In this document: positions 5,927 through 14,822 of the stretch, piece after piece | Numbering within the stretch: the first letter of the stretch is position 1 | Layout of the letters: every line of letters starts with the position of its first letter | Assembly (NCBI GenBank): GCA_964482845.1 | Contig: CAYZZE010000044.1 | Location: forward strand, 1-18,428 | Direction of reading: 5' to 3' | From: VGPI01 sp964482845 | GTDB taxonomy: Bacteria > Cloacimonadota > Cloacimonadia > Cloacimonadales > Cloacimonadaceae | Length of the DNA: 18,428 nucleotides | Made by a program: the position numbers and the translations under genes | Notes under the pieces: model-generated | Databases searched by the model: none | What the model was told of the DNA's origin: nothing | What the model saw: only the letters and a program-made list of their open reading frames with translations

Positions 5927-6928
5927 GTGCGGATAGCGGTCGATACATTCGGCAGCGACAATGCTCCCTACCCGGAGGTCGAGGGCGCAGTACTGGCAAT
6001 CAAAGAGGACTTGTGTTCCCAGGTGATCCTGGTCGGAGACGAGAAGATCCTCCGTCAGGAACTTGCCAAATACTATTATGATCCGGCACGTATCGCCATC
6101 GTTCATGCTCCACAACGGATCTCCATGGACGAAAGCGCTTCCCTGGCGGTGCGCAAGAAACTGGATTCCTCAATGGTGCGGACGATCATGTTGCACCAGG
6201 AAGGCGAGGCAGATGCCGCTCTCAGCGCTGGCAATACCGGCGCCGTCATGGCTGCTTCGCTATTGATCTATGGCCGTATCCGTAATGTATCCCGTCCGGC
6301 GATTGCCGTTACCTTCCCCACCCAAAAAAATCCGGAAGTCATTCTGGATGTGGGCGCCAATGTCGATTGCGAAGCAGAAAACCTTTTGCAATTTGCCCAT
6401 CTGGGAAGTTTGTATTTCCGCTTCTTGTTTGATATGGAGAGTCCTCGCGTCACGCTACTCAATATCGGTGAGGAAGGCGCCAAGGGAAATCAGACGACGA
6501 AACAGGCGTATATCCTGTTGCAACAGGAACCACTGATCAATTTTACCGGAAACATCGAAGGTAAGGACATCCTCAAAGGCGTGACGGACGTGATTGTCTG
6601 CGACGGATTCGTCGGAAATGTAATGTTAAAGACGATCGAAGGCGCCGCCATCTCCATCTTCGAGATCCTCAAGGAACAGATCAACAAGGACTGGATCGCC
6701 AAACTCGGTGCCATTCTGTCATATCCGGTGTATAAATATATGAAAAAGAAACTGGATCACACCGAATATGGCGGCGCGCTTTTGGTCGGTCTGAACGGGA
6801 TGAGCATCGTTTCGCACGGGAGATCGAACGCCAAAGCGATGAAAAACGCCATCGGCTTTGCCGCCCGCATTGCCAAATCCGGCTTTGTGGGTCACGCCAA
6901 AGAATACTTTGAGAGGTTGGCAACATGA
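5927..6928 (+). CDS. plsX: Phosphate acyltransferase PlsX
   Basis: PlsX converts acyl-ACP and phosphate to acyl-phosphate, the donor used by PlsY in the first step of phospholipid synthesis. It works as a peripheral membrane enzyme. The 333-residue product has the standard N-terminus MRIAVDTFGSDNAP, then SAGNTGAVMAAS (about 101-112), LDVGANVDCEAENLLQFA, LLNIGEEGAKG and VVCDGFVGN-like blocks (VIVCDGFVGNVMLKT), all PlsX signatures. The start is GTG at 5927, one base after the rpmF stop, with AAAGG upstream. An ATG of fabH overlaps its stop by four bases (ATGA), so the two are translationally coupled. Confidence 0.97.
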   Translation: MRIAVDTFGSDNAPYPEVEGAVLAIKEDLCSQVILVGDEKILRQELAKYYYDPARIAIVHAPQRISMDESASLAVRKKLDSSMVRTIMLHQEGEADAALSAGNTGAVMAASLLIYGRIRNVSRPAIAVTFPTQKNPEVILDVGANVDCEAENLLQFAHLGSLYFRFLFDMESPRVTLLNIGEEGAKGNQTTKQAYILLQQEPLINFTGNIEGKDILKGVTDVIVCDGFVGNVMLKTIEGAAISIFEILKEQINKDWIAKLGAILSYPVYKYMKKKLDHTEYGGALLVGLNGMSIVSHGRSNAKAMKNAIGFAARIAKSGFVGHAKEYFERLAT

Positions 6929-7920
6929 CCAAACGCTACTCCGCTAAGTTTGCCTCTTTTGGCAGTTATGCGCCCGCCAAAATCCTGAACAATTTTGATC
7001 TGGAAAAGATCGTGGATACCACCGACGAGTGGATCCGTACCCGCACGGGGATGTTTGAACGGCATATCACCACCGCCGAAGAAGCGGCGAGCGATCTGGC
7101 TTATCAGGCGGCATACCGCTGCATCGAAGGTTCGTCGGTTCGTTATAATGAGATCGAACTCATCATTTGTGCCACAATCTCCGGCGATCATCCCTTCCCT
7201 TCCACCGCCTGCATCCTTCAGAAACGTTTCGGTTTCAGGAATATCCCCGCCTTAGACGTTTCCGCCGGGTGTGCGGGCTTTATTTACGCCCTGGATATTG
7301 CCAGGAACTACATCGAAAATGGAACCTACAGCAATATCCTGGTATTGGGCGTGGAAGTATTGACCAAGATCACCAACTGGAACGACCGTAATACCTGCGT
7401 GCTCTTTGGAGACGGCGCCGGAGCGACCATTCTCTCCCGAGCCAATCCCCGTGATATCTCACGCATCATAGATAGCGTCATTTCCGCCGATGGCAGCCAG
7501 GGAGACCTGTTGATGCAAGCCGCCGGCGGTTCACGCAAACCTGCTTCCCATGCCACGGTCGATGCCAATGAACATACGGTTTATATGGAAGGCAATAAGA
7601 TCTACAAAAACGCCATCCGTTCGATGTTTGCCTCCTCGGAAGAGGTATTGAAACGCAACAATATGAGCGTGGAAGATGTGGATTGGGTGATCCCCCATCA
7701 AGCCAATCTGCGGATCATCGAGGGCTTGGCAGACAAGATGAAGGTGCCGATGTCCAAGGTGATCGTCAATATCGAGAAATATGGCAATACCTCATCGGCA
7801 ACGATCCCATTAGCGATGGATGAGGCACTCAGAATGCGTAAGATCCGGCGTGGAGATATCATCCTGCTGACTTCATTCGGAGCGGGACTCACCTGGGGCA
7901 GTATTCTGGCACGTTATTGA
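6925..7920 (+). CDS. fabH: Beta-ketoacyl-ACP synthase III
   Basis: FabH starts type II fatty-acid synthesis by condensing acetyl-CoA (or another primer) with malonyl-ACP. The product is 331 residues, a typical length. The thiolase-fold catalytic triad is intact: Cys116 (DVSAGCAGFIYAL), His258 (WVIPHQANLRI) and Asn288 (EKYGNTSSATIP). The N-terminal TTDEWIRTRTGMFERHI block and the C-terminal LLTSFGAGLTWGSILARY are also FabH hallmarks. It overlaps plsX by ATGA and is followed by fabD after 44 bases. Primer preference (straight or branched) cannot be read from the sequence. Confidence 0.97.
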   Translation: MTKRYSAKFASFGSYAPAKILNNFDLEKIVDTTDEWIRTRTGMFERHITTAEEAASDLAYQAAYRCIEGSSVRYNEIELIICATISGDHPFPSTACILQKRFGFRNIPALDVSAGCAGFIYALDIARNYIENGTYSNILVLGVEVLTKITNWNDRNTCVLFGDGAGATILSRANPRDISRIIDSVISADGSQGDLLMQAAGGSRKPASHATVDANEHTVYMEGNKIYKNAIRSMFASSEEVLKRNNMSVEDVDWVIPHQANLRIIEGLADKMKVPMSKVIVNIEKYGNTSSATIPLAMDEALRMRKIRRGDIILLTSFGAGLTWGSILARY

Positions 7921-7964
7921 TCATATGCGCGCTATCCATCTGCGCCCCATATAAAGAGGTTAAA

Positions 7965-8903
7965 ATGAAAACAGCATTTGTCTTTCCCGGACAGGGTGCA
8001 CAATATGTCGGAATGGCACAGGATCTAATGCTGGAAGATGCGTCAATGGCAGCGATCCTGGATGAATTTGACCTTGTACATCAGACCGATCTGCGGTCGA
8101 TCATGCGGGATGGACCCGAGGAACTCCTCAAAGAGACACGCTTTACCCAACCCGCCATCCTCTTTCATGGTATCTGCGCATTGGAAGCATTCCGCAAACT
8201 GTCCGATCTCAAGCCGGACTACGTTGCCGGACACTCATTGGGAGAATTTACTGCGCTGACAGCGGCCGGTGTCCTTCCTCTCAAGGATGCCATGCATATC
8301 GTTCACAAACGGGGTGAATTCATGATCCGCGCCAATGCCGGCATCCCTTTTGCCATGTCCGCCATTATCGGTCTGAATGAAGAGGATGTGATCGCCATCT
8401 GTGACATTGCCGAAAGCGAAGGGCTGGTAAATGCGGTGAATTTTAATACCCCGGTCCAGACCGTGATCTCCGGCACCGTAACCGGAGTGGCAAAAGCCAG
8501 TGAACTGGCAAAGGAAAAAGGTGCCAAACGGGTTATTCCGCTTGTCGTGGGAGGTCCGTTTCACACTCCGCTGATCCACAAAGCCAGTGCTTGGCTGGAA
8601 GAGGAAATGCAGCGTTTTGATCTCAATATACCCGCCGCTCCGATCGTGTCCAACGTCGATGCCCTGCCCTCCTCCGATCCCGCTGTGATCCGTCAGAAAC
8701 TGGTCAGACAGATCATATCCCCCGTGCGCTGGGTGCAGTGTGTCCAGTACATGATCGATCAAGGCGTGCGTCGTTTCGTGGAGTTCGGTCCGCAAAAAGT
8801 ATTGAGCGGAATGATAAAGAATATTGACAAAGATGTCGCTGCCTTTAGCGTTGACAAATTGACCGATGTAAGCATGGTACTTGATCAGATCACGAATTCC
8901 TGA
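7965..8903 (+). CDS. fabD: Malonyl-CoA:ACP transacylase
   Basis: FabD moves the malonyl group from CoA to acyl carrier protein, supplying the extender for fatty-acid elongation. The chosen start, ATG at 7965 with AGAGG 5 bases upstream, gives 312 residues beginning MKTAFVFPGQGAQYVGMA. The open frame continues 16 codons upstream to 7917, but that extension is not FabD-like. The active-site Ser91 lies in GHSLGEFTAL and His200 in GGPFHTPLI. Arg116 (HKRGEFM) binds the malonyl carboxylate, and Gln10 (PGQGAQ) forms the oxyanion hole. C-terminal FVEFGPQKVLSGMIKNI is also typical. Confidence 0.97.
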   Translation: MKTAFVFPGQGAQYVGMAQDLMLEDASMAAILDEFDLVHQTDLRSIMRDGPEELLKETRFTQPAILFHGICALEAFRKLSDLKPDYVAGHSLGEFTALTAAGVLPLKDAMHIVHKRGEFMIRANAGIPFAMSAIIGLNEEDVIAICDIAESEGLVNAVNFNTPVQTVISGTVTGVAKASELAKEKGAKRVIPLVVGGPFHTPLIHKASAWLEEEMQRFDLNIPAAPIVSNVDALPSSDPAVIRQKLVRQIISPVRWVQCVQYMIDQGVRRFVEFGPQKVLSGMIKNIDKDVAAFSVDKLTDVSMVLDQITNS

Positions 8904-8934
8904 TTGCAGCCAAGAGATTGACATTGAGGTGATT

Positions 8935-9684
8935 ATGTATATTGAACTGAAAGATAAAAGAGTAGTGATAACCGGTGGGGCACGGGGTATCGGTTATGCC
9001 ATAGCCGAGGCATTTGCCCGTTGTGGAAGCCGGGTGATCATCATCGATATTATGGAAGAAGCGGTGAGTAGTGCCGTTTCCGGATTGCAAAAACAGGGTT
9101 GGCAGGCATTTGGCTATCAAGGCAACGTTGCTGACAATGCCGTTATGGATGCGCTTTTTGCGTCGATCGTGCAGGATCATGAAAGGATCGACTGTCTGAT
9201 CAACAATGCCGGAGTCACCCGCGACAATCTCATTATGCGGATGAAAGAGGAAGAGTGGCGCAGCGTCCTGAACATCAATCTCGAAGGAACTTTCTTCTGC
9301 ACTCAGAAATGTTTTAAGCATATGATGAAACAGCGCTCCGGCTCGATCATCAATATCGCCTCGGTCATCGGATTGATGGGCAATGCCGGCCAGGCAAACT
9401 ATGCCGCCTCCAAGGGCGGAATGATTGCTTTTACCAAATCCTGCGCCAGAGAATTTGCCGGGCGAAATATCCGCGTCAATGTCATCGCCCCCGGATTCAT
9501 CGAGACGGAAATGACTGCCAAATTGCCTCCGGAAGCGGTGGAAAACTATTCCAAAGCGATCCCGTTGGCACGCCTGGGCTCACCAAAGGACGTTGCGGAT
9601 CTTTGCCTCTTCCTCGCTAGCGACCAGAGTGCTTACATCACAGGACAAACCATCGCTGTAGATGGTGGTCTTACAATGCATTAA
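8935..9684 (+). CDS. fabG: 3-oxoacyl-ACP reductase
   Basis: FabG reduces 3-ketoacyl-ACP with NADPH in fatty-acid elongation. The start ATG at 8935 (GAGGT 4 bases before) gives 249 residues, the usual short-chain dehydrogenase length; the longer frame from 8881 overlaps fabD and was not used. Visible motifs are the cofactor loop TGGARGIG (13-20), NNAGVTRD (90-97), Asn114, Ser143, and the catalytic Tyr156/Lys160 pair in NYAASKGG. IAPGFIETEMT and the C-terminal AVDGGLTMH are typical of FabG. The position between fabD and acpP confirms FabG rather than another member of the family. Confidence 0.96.
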   Translation: MYIELKDKRVVITGGARGIGYAIAEAFARCGSRVIIIDIMEEAVSSAVSGLQKQGWQAFGYQGNVADNAVMDALFASIVQDHERIDCLINNAGVTRDNLIMRMKEEEWRSVLNINLEGTFFCTQKCFKHMMKQRSGSIINIASVIGLMGNAGQANYAASKGGMIAFTKSCAREFAGRNIRVNVIAPGFIETEMTAKLPPEAVENYSKAIPLARLGSPKDVADLCLFLASDQSAYITGQTIAVDGGLTMH

Positions 9685-9727
9685 ACCATTGCAAATATAC
9701 CAAATCTCAACTAAAATGGGAGGAAAA

Positions 9728-9958
9728 ATGGACATCGAAACAAAAGTCAAACAGATCATAATGGACAAACTGGGTGTCGAAGAATCACAAATCGTACCCG
9801 AAGCCGAATTCCAGAAAGACCTGCATGCAGATTCGCTGGATACAGTGGAATTGGTAATGGCGCTGGAAGAAGAATTCGGGCTAAACATCCCGGATGAGGA
9901 TCAGGAAAAGATCCGTTCCGTGGGTCAAGCCATCGACTACATTAAAAACCACATCTGA
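9728..9958 (+). CDS. acpP: Acyl carrier protein
   Basis: ACP carries growing acyl chains on a phosphopantetheine arm. The start ATG at 9728 follows a strong GGGAGGA site and gives 76 residues, the normal size. Ser36 in the HADSLDTVEL motif is the attachment site. The protein is acidic (EEEFGLNIPDED) as expected. It is the last gene of the rpmF-acpP run and is followed at once by a strong terminator, which lets ACP be produced at a level different from downstream fabF. Confidence 0.98.
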   Translation: MDIETKVKQIIMDKLGVEESQIVPEAEFQKDLHADSLDTVELVMALEEEFGLNIPDEDQEKIRSVGQAIDYIKNHI

Positions 9959-9966
9959 TGATCTCC

Positions 9967-10014
9967 AGGGAACAAACCCGATCCCACCATGAATCGGGTT
10001 TGTTCCCTACTTTT
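9967..10014 (+). terminator. Rho-independent terminator after acpP
   Basis: A perfect 16-bp stem (AGGGAACAAACCCGAT, 9967-9982, with ATCGGGTTTGTTCCCT, 9993-10008) with a 10-base loop begins 8 bases after the acpP stop. It is followed by AC and TTTT. The long perfect stem is strong; the T-run is short. It should end most transcripts of the rpmF-acpP operon. Confidence 0.85.
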
Positions 10015-10049
10015 CATACGCGTGGATCAAACAAATATTGACTGTTTTG

Positions 10050-10116
10050 ATCTAAGCCATAAGCCGTTTGATAGGGAGGTTCCGATCCCCGGAAAGCGAT
10101 CGATTAGGGCTTAGAT
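10050..10116 (+). promoter_or_regulatory. Structured leader or operator upstream of fabF
   Basis: ATCTAAGCC (10050-10058) pairs with GGCTTAGAT (10108-10116), a 9-bp stem. It encloses a small inner hairpin, TTCCG-atccc-CGGAA (10080-10094). The element lies between the acpP terminator and fabF. TTGACT at 10038-10043 is a possible -35 box but has no good -10. It could be a structured 5' leader or an inverted-repeat binding site for a lipid-synthesis regulator; no known riboswitch class is recognised. Confidence 0.35.
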
Positions 10117-10156
10117 GAGGACATGGGTTCATATAAGAAATTTGAGTGAGGTATAA

Positions 10157-11395
10157 ATGAAAAGAAGAGTAGTTATCACCGGACTCGGTGCCATAACCCC
10201 TGTAGGAAACAATGTTCAAGACACGTGGGACAATCTGCTCAAAGGCGTATCCGGAATACGGACGATTTCTTACTTTGATGCCAGTGCTTTGAATACAAAG
10301 ATCGCTGCAGAAATCAATAACTATGATCCCGAAGAACACTTTGAGCATAAAGAGATCAAAAAGATCGACCTCTATGCCCAGTATGCCCTGATCGCCGCCC
10401 GAGAGGCTATCAGCGACTCCGGATTTAAGAACTATGATTATGACTGCAATCGCACCGGCTGCATCACCGGCTCTGGAATTGGCGGAATCCTTACTTTTGA
10501 GGAAGAATGCTCCAAGTATCTGCAAAGCGGAGTCCGTCGCATCAGTCCTTTCTTTATCCCCAAAATGATCTCCAATATCGCCGCTGCCTACATCGCCATC
10601 GAGCATAACCTCAAAGGGATAAACTTCAATACGGTAAGTGCTTGTGCCAGCGCCAACCATGCGTTCGGAACAGCCATGCGCGCTATCCAATATGGCGATG
10701 CCGATATCATCGTTACCGGTGGTGCGGAAGCGGCTGTCACACCCTTAGCAGTTGGGGGGTTCTCTGCCATGCGTGCATTGAGCACCAGAAACGACACTCC
10801 CCAAGAGGCATCCCGTCCTTTTGACAAGGAGCGCGATGGCTTTGTGATGTCCGAAGGGGCTGCAATCCTGGTCTTGGAAGAACTGGATCATGCCCTCACG
10901 CGTGGGGCAAAGATCTATGCCGAACTGGTGGGCTACGGCGCTACCTGTGATGCCTTTCATATCACTGCTCCCGCCGAAGAAGGCGAAGGCAGCAGCCGCG
11001 CTTTGATCATGGCTTTGCACGATGCCGGACTACAACCCAATGAAATCCAATATATAAACGCCCATGGCACATCCACACCACTGAACGACAAAAGCGAAAC
11101 TCAATCGATCAAGGCAGTTTTTGGGGATCATGCCTACAAATTGAAGATCAATTCCACCAAGTCGATGGTCGGTCACATGCTGGGGGCAGCCGCAGGGATA
11201 GAAGCGCTGGTCTGTATTAAAACGATCGAGACCGGATGGCTCCATCCCACGCTCAACCTGACCAATCCCGACCCTGACTGTGATCTGGATTACGTACCGC
11301 AACAGGCACAGAAGTGTGAAGTCAATGCCGCCCTATCCAATTCTCTGGGCTTCGGTGGACACAATTCCTCGGTGATTATCAAGCGATACGTATAA
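10157..11395 (+). CDS. fabF: Beta-ketoacyl-ACP synthase II
   Basis: FabF condenses malonyl-ACP with the growing acyl-ACP chain in the elongation cycle. The 412-residue product has the full Cys-His-His set: Cys163 (TVSACASANHAFG), His303 (INAHGTSTPLND) and His340 (STKSMVGHMLGAAAG, with Lys335). The start MKRRVVITGLGAITPVGN and the end LSNSLGFGGHNSSVI are typical. GAGG stands 5 bases before the ATG. It follows the acpP terminator and a structured leader, so it probably has its own promoter, and it may be co-transcribed with rnc, a linkage common in bacteria. Confidence 0.97.
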   Translation: MKRRVVITGLGAITPVGNNVQDTWDNLLKGVSGIRTISYFDASALNTKIAAEINNYDPEEHFEHKEIKKIDLYAQYALIAAREAISDSGFKNYDYDCNRTGCITGSGIGGILTFEEECSKYLQSGVRRISPFFIPKMISNIAAAYIAIEHNLKGINFNTVSACASANHAFGTAMRAIQYGDADIIVTGGAEAAVTPLAVGGFSAMRALSTRNDTPQEASRPFDKERDGFVMSEGAAILVLEELDHALTRGAKIYAELVGYGATCDAFHITAPAEEGEGSSRALIMALHDAGLQPNEIQYINAHGTSTPLNDKSETQSIKAVFGDHAYKLKINSTKSMVGHMLGAAAGIEALVCIKTIETGWLHPTLNLTNPDPDCDLDYVPQQAQKCEVNAALSNSLGFGGHNSSVIIKRYV

Positions 11396-11525
11396 ACCAC
11401 CGGGATTGGAGGATCGTGATCCTCCGCACAAACGCATTGGAATGCTCAAGTACATGCCTGAACCAGCCCGGAGATCCTCGCCGGGCTGAACGTCAAGCCA
11501 ATTTAAGGGAAAGAACAGGCAATCG
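11396..11525 (+). other. fabF-rnc intergenic spacer with two hairpins
   Basis: The first hairpin is GGAGGATC-gt-GATCCTCC (11408-11425). The second is AGCCCGG (11465-11471) with CCGGGCT (11481-11487) and a 9-base loop, AGATCCTCG. The second loop repeats the GATCCTC of the first hairpin's right arm, so the left arm GAGGATC could pair with either. Neither hairpin has a T-run, so they do not look like terminators. They may be mRNA processing or regulatory structures in front of the RNase III gene, which is often self-regulated by cutting its own leader. Confidence 0.4.
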
Positions 11526-12293
11526 ATGCAAAAGATCATCGCCAAAATTATCGAATATTTCGGCAGTCACCGGATAACCGCGCAGTATCCCAGATGGATC
11601 AACCAATTGAGCCAATTGCAAAAGAGATTGGATTATCAATTTAATGACGTCACTCTCCTGCAGGCTGCTATGACACATAAATCCTATCTCCGCAAGAATT
11701 TTAACGACCACAAGACGCCTTCGCCCTTTGAGCGGATGGAGTTTCTTGGGGATTCGATCCTCGGTTTTGTGGTTGCCCAAGAATTGTTTCTGTGCCACCC
11801 TGACGAGCAGGAAGGAAAACTATCCAAACTAAAGTCCAAGATCGTCTCCGCCACCTATCTTACCCTTAAGGCACAGATGATTGATCTGGGAAAATACATC
11901 CTGCTCAGTCCGGAGGAACAAGAATCCGGAGGAGCTGCAAAGCCCTCCATACTCAGCGATGGGATGGAAGCCCTCATCTGTGCGATCTACTTGGACAGCG
12001 GCATTGCCATGGCGACCAGATTCATCAAGGGATTTATCCTGAAGGACTATGAAACGGTCGTCACGCGCAATGATCTGGTAAACTATAAAAGCATGCTACA
12101 GGAACACCTGCAATCTCGCAATCAACCTCCGCCCGATTATGTCACGATTGCCGAAGAAGGTCCGGAACATAACAAACTCTTCATCATCGAAGTGCGTGTC
12201 GGCAATATAACCATGGGAACGGGTAAAGGAGCGAACAAAAAAGCGGCACAACAGGAGGCGGCGCTAATTGCCTGCCAAAAACTCGGAATCTGA
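11526..12293 (+). CDS. rnc: Ribonuclease III
   Basis: RNase III cuts double-stranded RNA, including rRNA precursors. The 255-residue product has an N-terminal catalytic domain with the signature ERMEFLGDSIL (Glu69, Glu72, Asp76) and the second metal-binding set in LSDGMEALICAIY (Asp145, Glu148). The C-terminal double-stranded-RNA-binding domain (about 183-253) ends in GTGKGANKKAAQQEAALIAC. An N-terminal extension of about 30 residues precedes the usual start of the fold. The next gene begins two bases after the stop, and fabF lies upstream, a common rnc neighbourhood. Confidence 0.96.
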   Translation: MQKIIAKIIEYFGSHRITAQYPRWINQLSQLQKRLDYQFNDVTLLQAAMTHKSYLRKNFNDHKTPSPFERMEFLGDSILGFVVAQELFLCHPDEQEGKLSKLKSKIVSATYLTLKAQMIDLGKYILLSPEEQESGGAAKPSILSDGMEALICAIYLDSGIAMATRFIKGFILKDYETVVTRNDLVNYKSMLQEHLQSRNQPPPDYVTIAEEGPEHNKLFIIEVRVGNITMGTGKGANKKAAQQEAALIACQKLGI

Positions 12294-12295
12294 AG

Positions 12296-13264
12296 GTGTT
12301 GATCTATCCTGTATTTATACCTCAGATGGGGTGCAAGGGTCAATGTATCTTCTGTGATCAAACCAAGATAAGCGGTAGCGAGGGATTTGATTGGTCCGCT
12401 CAATTGCCGCTGATCCTGGACTTTCTGCAGCGCAACCATGACAAGCCCAGGCAAGTGGCTTTTTACGGCGGCAGTTTTACCGGATTAGACCAAAATACGA
12501 GGGAATCCTGGCTGGGTGATCTGCTGCCTCTTATCGATCCCGATACCAGTTTCAGGATCTCCACCCGCCCTGACCTGATCGACATGGATGTTCTGGCGTG
12601 GTGTCGGCAATGGCAAATCACGACCATCGAACTGGGCATCCAGGATTTCAGCGATACCGTGCTCCGATCTTCCAGGCGCAATTATACAAGCAGCCAAGCG
12701 ATAGAATCCTGTCGCCTGATCCAGCAATCAGGGATAAAATTGGGGATCCAATTGATGCCGGGACTACCCGGAGCAAATCCTCATACCCTGGAGTGTAACA
12801 AACATATATTGAGTGTGATAGTTCCAGATCATGCCAGGTTCTATCCGACCATCGTTCTCAAGGGGACGCCTCTGGCAGAACTCTGGCAAGCGGGTCTCTA
12901 CAAACCCCCAGATATGGAAACGGCGATCGGCATCTGTGCCGATTATGTCAAGTTTTGTAATGCCATTGGCATAAAAGTCATCAAATGTGGATTGCCCTCA
13001 ACGATCCATCCGGATGATGTCCTTGCCGGTGCTTACCATCCCGCCTTTGGCGAATTTGTAAGGATAGAACTGCTCATACGTTCGATTATCAGTAAGCTTG
13101 GGCAGAGTAAGAGGATAAATCTCCGCCGAAATGAAATCATCTTACTGAGAGCACACGACCATTATGGCATGAAAACTCTGACCGAAAGGATCGCTTTTTG
13201 CATGCTTGATACGGATTTCGAAAAGAAAAACTTAACATCTGAACTCCTGTCAGTTCTACGTTGA
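12296..13264 (+). CDS. Elp3-like radical SAM protein without acetyltransferase domain
   Basis: Radical SAM enzyme of the family related to Elp3 (COG1243-like), but only 322 residues long. The start is GTG at 12296, two bases after rnc; TTG at 12299 is possible. The 4Fe-4S cluster motif CX3CX2C is at Cys13, Cys17 and Cys20 (PVFIPQMGCKGQCIFCDQTK). The following block VAFYGGSFTGLD and GIQLMPGLPGA are typical of this subgroup, and short genes of this kind often lie next to rnc in other bacteria. The C-terminal GNAT domain of full Elp3 is missing. Its substrate is unknown; tRNA modification is a reasonable guess but not shown. Confidence 0.85.
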   Translation: MLIYPVFIPQMGCKGQCIFCDQTKISGSEGFDWSAQLPLILDFLQRNHDKPRQVAFYGGSFTGLDQNTRESWLGDLLPLIDPDTSFRISTRPDLIDMDVLAWCRQWQITTIELGIQDFSDTVLRSSRRNYTSSQAIESCRLIQQSGIKLGIQLMPGLPGANPHTLECNKHILSVIVPDHARFYPTIVLKGTPLAELWQAGLYKPPDMETAIGICADYVKFCNAIGIKVIKCGLPSTIHPDDVLAGAYHPAFGEFVRIELLIRSIISKLGQSKRINLRRNEIILLRAHDHYGMKTLTERIAFCMLDTDFEKKNLTSELLSVLR

Positions 13265-13298
13265 TGCAACGACAAGAAACGGAAACAAGGATGGTAAT

Positions 13299-14822
13299 AT
13301 GAGACAGACATTATCCGTGATAAGCGGTGTCATAGTTTTGTTCCTCGGTGCCTGTGGGGTCAAGGAATGGACGATGCCCCAGTGGGATGTGACGCTTAGG
13401 ATCCCCCTGATCAATGAAAAGTATTATATTCTTGATCTTGCTGATGGCGAAAACCTCATCATCGGTGAGGATAACGTTCTGGTAATGCAGGGCGCAGGAT
13501 CGATCTCAACCCCGGAATTTGGCTCTCTCTATTATAGTGCTGCCATCGACACTGATCCCATACCCCTGACCGCCAATGTCGCCATAAATCTGCAAATCCC
13601 GATTATTGACCAGATCAACCATTACGAATTGGTCTATGGAGTATTGGAATCAGGGGCGATCGAGACCCTGTTTTCCAATATAACACCCTCAGTTCAGTCG
13701 ATCGTCATCACCTTTCATCACATCAGCCAGCCGAACGGGGCACCCTTGGTGATCCTGTATGAGACACCCGGCATCTGGATGTCAACCGATCTTACCGGAT
13801 GTTGGATCGGCACACCCAATACCAATCAGGTCATAGACGAAATGATGGTCAGCATCCATGCGCTGGCGAACGCACCCGATGGCTCAGTCGTGGGTGACGT
13901 GCATATCCGCAATCAAGGCGGATTCAGGTTCGGCGAATTCAAAGGGATCTTACCCGATTACCGGCTGGATATGCAGGAAACAAGTGCCTCTCTTGACATT
14001 GCCTACCCTCTGGGCATCGATCAGGCTGTGATTTTGACCGAGGCGCGACTGGCAATCGATATGGAGAACCACGTCGGCTTTGATTGCACTTTCCACGGTG
14101 ATTTCTTCGCCATAAATACCGCCACCGGCGATACGCTTTCCCTCCCTATCCTTGATGCATACGACCAGCCCTTTACTATCCAAGCCGCCATTGGTGGCTC
14201 ACCGGCCACCACTTCTCTGATAATGGCGGAAAATATCGTCCCTCTATTACAGATCATGCCGAATATAATTGAGATCAGAAATGCCCATTTCATCGTTTCC
14301 AGCAGTACCACAAACCCCGTCGGCAGCATCCGAATGACCGATATCATCCGAGGCGACTACACCGTTAGCAGCCCATTCCGGTTCATCCTCACCGGCAATC
14401 CCATCGAGATCCGCGATCCTATCAAGGTTGAGATAACCCAGCAGAATCAGACCAGGATCAGAAACAACGCCCGTAGCGCATCCTTTGATTTTGGCATTAT
14501 CAACCGCCTTCCCGTAGGAGGCACCGCCGCTGTCTATATCGGCACGTCGCCCAATATTGATGTAAACGATCCAACCACTTACAGTATCACCGAGAGCGCC
14601 ACCATCCAGTCCGCCAATTCCAATCCCTCTCATCAGTCCATTCCGATCGCATTAAACAACGAGGAATTGATGATTTTTGCCAATCCCGAGATCTATCTGA
14701 AATGGGTCTTTCAGTTTGAATCGACCCAGGGCATTCCGGTTACCGTGTTTGCCACCACCAATGATTTCATCCACCTGCGCAGCATGCTCACGGCGGAGAT
14801 CTTTATCGGGGAGATCAAATGA
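13299..14822 (+). CDS. Predicted lipoprotein of unknown function
   Basis: A 507-residue exported protein. The N-terminus (SVISGVIVLFLGAC) is a hydrophobic signal peptide ending in a lipobox, LGAC, with Cys19 as the lipid-attachment site. The rest is rich in beta-strand patterns, Asn, Thr and Ile, with no catalytic motif recognised, which fits a chain of beta-sandwich domains on a membrane surface. It is followed by an outer-membrane barrel gene with an ATGA overlap, so the two are translationally coupled and may work together in the envelope. It is not recognised as a named family. Confidence 0.75.
   Translation: MRQTLSVISGVIVLFLGACGVKEWTMPQWDVTLRIPLINEKYYILDLADGENLIIGEDNVLVMQGAGSISTPEFGSLYYSAAIDTDPIPLTANVAINLQIPIIDQINHYELVYGVLESGAIETLFSNITPSVQSIVITFHHISQPNGAPLVILYETPGIWMSTDLTGCWIGTPNTNQVIDEMMVSIHALANAPDGSVVGDVHIRNQGGFRFGEFKGILPDYRLDMQETSASLDIAYPLGIDQAVILTEARLAIDMENHVGFDCTFHGDFFAINTATGDTLSLPILDAYDQPFTIQAAIGGSPATTSLIMAENIVPLLQIMPNIIEIRNAHFIVSSSTTNPVGSIRMTDIIRGDYTVSSPFRFILTGNPIEIRDPIKVEITQQNQTRIRNNARSASFDFGIINRLPVGGTAAVYIGTSPNIDVNDPTTYSITESATIQSANSNPSHQSIPIALNNEELMIFANPEIYLKWVFQFESTQGIPVTVFATTNDFIHLRSMLTAEIFIGEIK

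Noticed and set aside
8235..8924. Minus-strand open frame of 229 codons opposite fabD
   Set aside because: fabD has all catalytic residues; the antisense frame is rich in His and Gly with no recognisable motif.
10052..10690. Minus-strand open frame of 212 codons opposite fabF
   Set aside because: Antisense of an intact fabF; no supporting signal.
12296..13264. Coproporphyrinogen oxidase (HemN-like) as identity of the radical SAM gene
   Set aside because: PVFIPQMGCKGQCIFCDQ and AFYGGSFTGLD fit the Elp3-related subgroup next to rnc better than HemN.
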